From assembly GCA_002730365.1 (NCBI GenBank), contig PBZZ01000052.1:6566-16652 (forward strand): a DNA stretch of 10,087 bases, in the 5' to 3' direction. A program made the position numbers and the translations under genes. Shown here piece by piece: positions 6,454-10,087 of the stretch (its first letter is position 1; the number at the start of each line of letters is the position of its first letter). This DNA comes from Deltaproteobacteria bacterium (GTDB lineage: Bacteria; SAR324; NAC60-12). The notes below the pieces were generated by a model that was given only the letters and a program-made list of their open reading frames with translations, searched no databases and was not told the origin of the DNA.

Positions 6454-7187
6454 AAATCCTCCGATTGTTGTTGAATTCTCAAAACGAGACGGAAGTAGGT
6501 CCCATAATAAGCTTTAGCAAATGTAAGCAACTCTTGGGAGGAGGAGTGGGGGAGAAAGAGTTTGAAGAGGTTCAGTAATCGTTACGAGTCTCACCTTCAT
6601 AACTGAAATCGGCAGTGCCAGTACAGAGTGAGAGGTAGAGAGACCTTGATGAGGACTACTCAGTTGGTTCAGAAAGAATAAAAATTCGAATGAGAATTTT
6701 GAATCGTAGACTGTGAGTACTGTAAGACGATAGGTTCATTGATGTGAAAGATAGTTTAATTAAATGAGATGCAGGATTCCGCAGATCTAGTGAGAATAGC
6801 TTCCCATGCTGAGAGACAACACAAAAAATTAAATTATTGCAACGGACATCTTGGCGCTGCCCAACCTTTGCTGAAGGTCGTCTTTGAGGAAGAGGCCGGC
6901 TCAATTCCAGTCACAATAGCGAATACGGATACCGGTCATCCCTTATAAACTAGATCTTTTTGACGTGAAGAAGTTCGAAGATTCTTTACCTTCTTCTTTG
7001 GGGAGAAAGTAACCGCTAGGGCAGATGAGGGGCTTGGTTGAGCCTCCCAATTTCCTCGCTTTTCCGTTCAAGACCATACCTCACCCGCCATCTGCGACTG
7101 CCCCTCCTCACCCGCTGGGAAAATTTTTTGAGGCAATTGATTTTATTGATGAAAATTTGTTAGTCCTGGCAAGAAAATCAGGCACAT
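6454..7187. other. 734-bp stretch without a supported gene
   Basis: Seen here: a purine-rich tract around 6535-6575; the second copy of the 17-bp repeat at 6691-6707 within a weak A/T hairpin (AAAATTC 6681-6687/GAATTTT 6694-6700); an open frame on the plus strand at 6769-6948 (59 codons from ATG, ordinary amino-acid mix, but no ribosome site); an inverted repeat GAAGAAG (about 6967)/CTTCTTC (about 6991) with a 17-nt loop; and a 10-bp direct repeat CCTCACCCGC at 7079-7088 and 7106-7115. The promoter of the 81-residue gene should lie at the left end. The right end is downstream of the aldolase gene. It may contain decayed genes, but none can be named. Confidence 0.5.
6691..6707 (+). repeat. 17-bp direct repeat, copy 2
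   Basis: Identical to 4512-4528 (TGAGAATTTTGAATCGT) in the same orientation, 2.2 kb away. This copy overlaps an A/T-rich hairpin at 6681-6700. Confidence 0.4.
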
Positions 7188-8087
7188 TCAGAATTTAAGA
7201 CCAAACTGACGATCTAAGGACTCAGCCAATGCTTCAACACGTTCGGTTGCGATTGGTTGAAAAGGAGGGCGCAGGTTGTTCCAGGAAGGTTGGCCTGATT
7301 CCCGAGCCAGCAGAGCTTTCTGCGCGGGAATTGGAGCGTATTCTTGGAAGAGCTTGCGAATGCCACAGACACTCTCGTGTTTGGCTGCCGCTGCTTCCCA
7401 CTCTCCTGAGTGACACAGTGAGATCACCTCAGCAATCCTTGCGCTGTTCAGATTCGCTGTCGCCGAGATGCAGCCGGGAGCGCCGAGGCGAATGGCTTCA
7501 ATTACCGGCAGTTCGGCACCAGGGTAGACAATCAAACCATCGATTCTCAGTAAGGCTTTGGTGTTTTCCCAGTCTCCGGAGCTGTCCTTGATTCCCACAA
7601 AGACCTCAGGAAATTCATTGTGCAGTCGAGCGACAAGGGAGATGGACAGGCCCACACCACTGACCTGCGGAATGTGATAGAGGTAGATCTTCAATCGCTT
7701 GTCATTGATGGTTTCAATCAGGCGGATAAAATAGTCGTAGAGTCCCTGATCACTCATCCCCTTGTAGTAAAACGGCGGTAGGGTCATCACTCCGGCACAG
7801 CCGAGCTGCAGAGCATGTCGACACAGTTCGGCAGTGTCCGGCAGGTTGCAGAGTCCTGTCCCTGGAATCAACACTGCTGGATCCACTCCCGATTTGATCA
7901 GACCTTCCAGGGCTGCTCTCCTTTCTGCAGAACCCACCGAGAGTGCCTCTCCAGTTGTTCCAAATGGTGCCAAGCCCGCACAACCATTGCTTAGGAGTTG
8001 CCGAGCAAGTGCATTGAATTTTTCTTGATCAACCGCGAGCTGATTATCGAAGGGAGTGAGAATCGGAGCGATGAGTCCTTTGATCAT
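7188..8087 (-). CDS. DapA/NanA-superfamily class I aldolase (not canonical dihydrodipicolinate synthase)
   Basis: This 299-residue cytosolic protein has the TIM-barrel length and motifs of the dihydrodipicolinate synthase/N-acetylneuraminate lyase superfamily, which forms a Schiff base with a 2-keto acid such as pyruvate. Seen: GTTGE at 43-47 (pyruvate carboxylate binding), PPFYYK at 104-109, Y137 in YHIP, and the Schiff-base lysine K167 in GIKDSSG. In true DapA the YNVP motif is followed by an Arg that binds the second substrate; here it reads YHIPQVSG with no Arg, closer to the YNIPALSG of N-acetylneuraminate lyase. A catabolic sugar-acid or hydroxy-keto-acid aldolase or dehydratase is therefore likelier than lysine synthesis. 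AAAGG lies 6 nt before the ATG. It follows the LysR gene by 69 bp on the same strand, suggesting joint control. The region is richer in G+C than neighbouring genes. Confidence 0.9.
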   Translation of the reverse strand: MIKGLIAPILTPFDNQLAVDQEKFNALARQLLSNGCAGLAPFGTTGEALSVGSAERRAALEGLIKSGVDPAVLIPGTGLCNLPDTAELCRHALQLGCAGVMTLPPFYYKGMSDQGLYDYFIRLIETINDKRLKIYLYHIPQVSGVGLSISLVARLHNEFPEVFVGIKDSSGDWENTKALLRIDGLIVYPGAELPVIEAIRLGAPGCISATANLNSARIAEVISLCHSGEWEAAAAKHESVCGIRKLFQEYAPIPAQKALLARESGQPSWNNLRPPFQPIATERVEALAESLDRQFGLKF

Positions 8088-8156
8088 GTTCTGCCTTTTG
8101 ATGAATGATGAATCTCTGTAAAACGATTTATTCTATCCTTGTCATACAATGCTTTT

Positions 8157-9005
8157 TCAAGTTTGGATGCCTTCAAACAGGTGTTTTTGGGCCATCAGTC
8201 TGGGAACAATGAAATCCAGCAGGGCTCTCACTCTTGCAGAGCGCCTCAAATCCGCATGAATGAGCAACCAGAGTCGATCTTTTGTTTCAATCGGCTCAGC
8301 GATCCTCCGTAATTCCGTATCTTGATCTCCCACGAAGCAAGGAAGAAAACCTTGTGCACCTGAAGCTTTTAGTGCGGCCAACATCCCTGCCACTCCCTGA
8401 ACCTGCAGAACCTCTTTTTTGGCAAGGGCATCCTGCTGCTGAACGGCTTGATTTCTTGCCATCCCGACATGCCGTAGCCAGGGCAAGTCGGTACCTGTGG
8501 TGGTTTTGGAGGCATATCGACACCAAGCCATGCCTGCGAGATTGCGTCCCACTTTATTTTCCAGGGGCTGGGAGGTAGCACGGAAGGCAATATCTGTACT
8601 GCGTTTTAAATCCAGTAAGCCATCATCGGGTAGCAAGATCACACGAATGTGTTCATGTTCTGCTGAGAAGGCTACCAGATGAGGAGACATGAACGAAACC
8701 ATAGCTTGCGGAACAGTGATGCGGATTTCTCCTGCCACATGCTGATCATGGCCCACCACCGCACGAAAGGCAGCAAAGATATATTCCTCCACATCTTTTG
8801 TGTGGGAAAGTAGTGCTTCCCCTGCGTTGGTGAGCTGATAGCCTCTGGGGCCCTTTTCGAACAGAGAGACTCCGAAGCCTTCCTCAAAAGCTTTCAGCCG
8901 CCGGTGTAGGGTAGCTACATTCAACTCCAGTTCATCCGCTGCACCGGTAAGCGTCCCATTCTTTGCGACCGCCAGAAAAAGTCGCAGATCATCCCATTGC
9001 TTCAT
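8157..9005 (-). CDS. LysR-family transcriptional regulator
   Basis: This 282-residue protein opens with a LysR winged helix-turn-helix: WDDLRLFLAVAKNGTLTGAA, helix-turn-helix at about 18-37, recognition helix around NVATLHRRLKAFE, and the wing LFEKGPRGYQLTNAGE. The remainder is the ligand-binding domain; TDIAFRA corresponds to the usual DIALR element. It is slightly shorter than the typical 300 residues but appears complete. The most obvious target is the adjacent downstream aldolase gene. LysR proteins also often act on a divergent neighbour, here the YceI-like gene starting at 9154. The ATG at 9003-9005 has no evident ribosome site. The inducer is unknown; if the aldolase is a sugar-acid enzyme, its substrate is a reasonable guess. 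Confidence 0.92.
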   Translation of the reverse strand: MKQWDDLRLFLAVAKNGTLTGAADELELNVATLHRRLKAFEEGFGVSLFEKGPRGYQLTNAGEALLSHTKDVEEYIFAAFRAVVGHDQHVAGEIRITVPQAMVSFMSPHLVAFSAEHEHIRVILLPDDGLLDLKRSTDIAFRATSQPLENKVGRNLAGMAWCRYASKTTTGTDLPWLRHVGMARNQAVQQQDALAKKEVLQVQGVAGMLAALKASGAQGFLPCFVGDQDTELRRIAEPIETKDRLWLLIHADLRRSARVRALLDFIVPRLMAQKHLFEGIQT

Positions 9006-9153
9006 TTTTCAATTTTGCAAAACTATTTTGATAAATTAACTATTCATTTTTGAAAAATGCAGATTTAGCATAGGTGTTCTGTTTGGAACTTCAACACAAA
9101 GATCCCTAGGAAATTTGTTGTTGGCTCATTAACCAAGGTCAAGGAGAGATGGA
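9006..9153. promoter_or_regulatory. Divergent regulator/YceI promoter region with palindromes
   Basis: The 148 bp between the LysR start and the yceI-like start contains two perfect palindromes: TTTTGCAAAA at 9013-9022 and CATTTTTGAAAAATG at 9045-9059. CATTTTT also occurs at 9003-9009. Either could be a LysR autoregulatory operator. The yceI-like gene has AAGGAG at 9141-9146, 7 nt from its ATG. Confidence 0.4.
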
Positions 9154-9748
9154 ATGAAAAAGAGTTTATTTTTGTTTTGGGCCACGATCGGTTTTGTCTA
9201 CTTCGCAGGCACCATTGGGGTTCACGCAGCCAGCCGTTATAAGCTGGACGCCGTTCACTCAACAGTAGGTTTTGCGTTGCAACACATGCTCTTCAACACG
9301 GTCCGGGGCAAGTTCAACGATGTCCGAGCCACTGCACAAATTGATGAGAAAACTGGGAGTTTAAGTTCAGTGAACGCGGAGATCTCTGTTGCCTCTGTCG
9401 ACACTAATAACGCAAAGCGTGATGGGCACTTAAGAAGTGATGATTTCTTCAACACAGAACGTTATCCAACAATTACTTTCGAGAGCACTAGCATTGTGCC
9501 GGAGGCAAATGGAAATTATCGCGTAGACGGCATCCTGACAATTCGTGATGTCAGTAAGCCAATCACTCTGGGGGGAGGAGATGTTGGGAATGATGCCAGG
9601 CCGAGTTGTCTTTGAGGCGGCTGGTCAGATCAATCGACAAGACTTCAATGTCACTTGGAACAAAGCCTTACAGTCAGCAGGTGGGTTGATAGTCTCTGAT
9701 GAAGTGGACCTAAATATGGAAGTTACGCTGTATGTTCCTGAGAGTTGA
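9154..9748 (+). CDS. YceI-family periplasmic protein, interrupted by a single-base frameshift
   Basis: YceI proteins are exported lipocalin-like beta-barrels that bind isoprenoid-type lipids such as polyprenyl quinones. The first frame (9154-9615) has a signal peptide cleaved probably after VHA, then YKLDAVHSTVGF, RGKF, GHLRSDDFFNTERYPTITF and LTIRDVSKPITL, all family landmarks. It then degenerates and stops at 9613-9615. The rest of the barrel continues in the next frame: GRVVFEAAGQINRQDFNVTW, then SDEVDLNMEVTLYV, ending in TGA at 9746-9748. The shift maps to a run of six G at 9570-9575. With one G fewer, the product is 197 residues, normal for the family. This may be a sequencing error, a real inactivating mutation or phase variation. 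The start has AAGGAG 7 nt upstream. Confidence 0.85.
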
Positions 9749-9856
9749 AAAAAATACTTTTTAGCGAACAGCCTCTTAACTCAATCATCTGAAATAAGCT
9801 GCTCAAATCGCTACATTCGATCAATCAATGAACCAATGATCATATCGGAGAATTAG

Positions 9857-10087
9857 GTGTCAGAACCAACAATTGTTCAAACATCTCCCTTTGTTGTGGA
9901 GCTGGAGCAAGGGAAGAAGTATGCCTGGTATTCTTGCGGACTTTCGAGCAAACAAACTCTTTGTGATGGGTCTCACAAGCAAACTACTTTTTTACCAAAA
10001 GTCTTTACTGCAACAGAGTCCAAGACCTTCTACTTGTATGGCTGTCAGAGAACTGGAGAGTCACCTTTCTGTGATGGGACTCATAAT
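9857..10087 (+). CDS. Tandem CDGSH iron-sulfur domain protein (partial at right edge), first Cys of both motifs replaced by Tyr
   Basis: The 77 codons to the window edge encode two CDGSH-type motifs, as in CISD3/Miner2-like proteins, which hold 2Fe-2S clusters by three Cys and one His. Motif 1 is Y25-S-C27 with CDGSH at 36-40; motif 2 is Y61-G-C63 with CDGTH at 72-76. In the usual CxC the first Cys is a ligand; here both are Tyr (TAT at 9929-9931 and 10037-10039). The second Cys, the CDG Cys and the His are kept in both. A GTG start at 9857-9859 directly follows an in-frame TAG and has GGAG 6 nt upstream, so the start is well fixed. The gene lies 108 bp after the yceI-like gene. Related bacterial proteins are about 80 residues, so only a few residues are probably missing. 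Confidence 0.88.
   Translation, partial: MSEPTIVQTSPFVVELEQGKKYAWYSCGLSSKQTLCDGSHKQTTFLPKVFTATESKTFYLYGCQRTGESPFCDGTHN

Noticed and set aside
6656..6904. Minus-strand 82-codon frame.
   Set aside because: Composition (many Ser, Leu, Ile, Arg) and lack of a ribosome site look like chance.
6829..6939. Minus-strand frame beginning MTGIRIRYCDWN with an in-frame TGA, which could be read as a SelW-like selenoprotein.
   Set aside because: Only about 36 residues even with TGA readthrough, CxxxU instead of CxxU spacing, no convincing bacterial SECIS hairpin after the TGA, and no useful ribosome site.
6769..6948. Plus-strand 59-codon frame from ATG with an ordinary amino-acid mix.
   Set aside because: No Shine-Dalgarno, no recognised family, and overlaps other chance frames in the same gap; kept only as a note in the spacer entry.

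Overview
The window looks like chromosomal DNA of a Gram-negative bacterium. It encodes signal-peptide proteins of the fasciclin and YceI types, a Bcr/CflA-like inner-membrane exporter and a LysR regulator. Base composition is moderately A+T-rich with long A/T-rich spacers, which would suit an uncultured marine proteobacterial lineage, but that placement is only a guess. There is no phage, integrase, transposase, CRISPR array, tRNA or rRNA that I can recognise.

Layout. At 2-79 there may be the C-terminal tail of a plus-strand gene. From 1662 down to 150 runs a minus-strand cluster: a secreted fasciclin (FAS1) protein, a 59-residue single-span membrane protein with a histidine-rich tail, a 64-residue protein of unknown function, and a pterin-4a-carbinolamine dehydratase. 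An A/T-rich gap (1669-2264) separates it from two plus-strand genes, a short-chain dehydrogenase and an MFS exporter. After another gap (4420-5005) comes a divergent ADP-ribosylglycohydrolase-fold protein. It converges on an 81-residue cysteine-containing unknown, with a GC-rich hairpin between them. A 734-bp gap (6454-7187) follows. Next is a minus-strand pair made of a LysR regulator and a DapA/NanA-superfamily aldolase, visibly richer in G+C than its surroundings. The right end carries a YceI-family periplasmic protein split by a frameshift at a run of six G, then a tandem CDGSH iron-sulfur protein cut by the window edge.

How the genes may work together. The LysR/aldolase pair is the clearest functional unit: a regulator next to a probable catabolic 2-keto-acid aldolase. 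The fasciclin, small-protein and dehydratase genes point the same way and could share transcripts, although 141 bp lies before the dehydratase. The rest look like independent genes. I see no complete new multi-gene defence or biosynthetic system. The items most worth following are the CDGSH protein in which both CxC motifs have become YxC, the frameshifted yceI-like gene, the ADP-ribosylglycohydrolase homologue that seems to lack the canonical metal-binding residues, the small-protein pair with the His-rich membrane peptide, and a possible frameshifted microprotein gene at 1808-1950.
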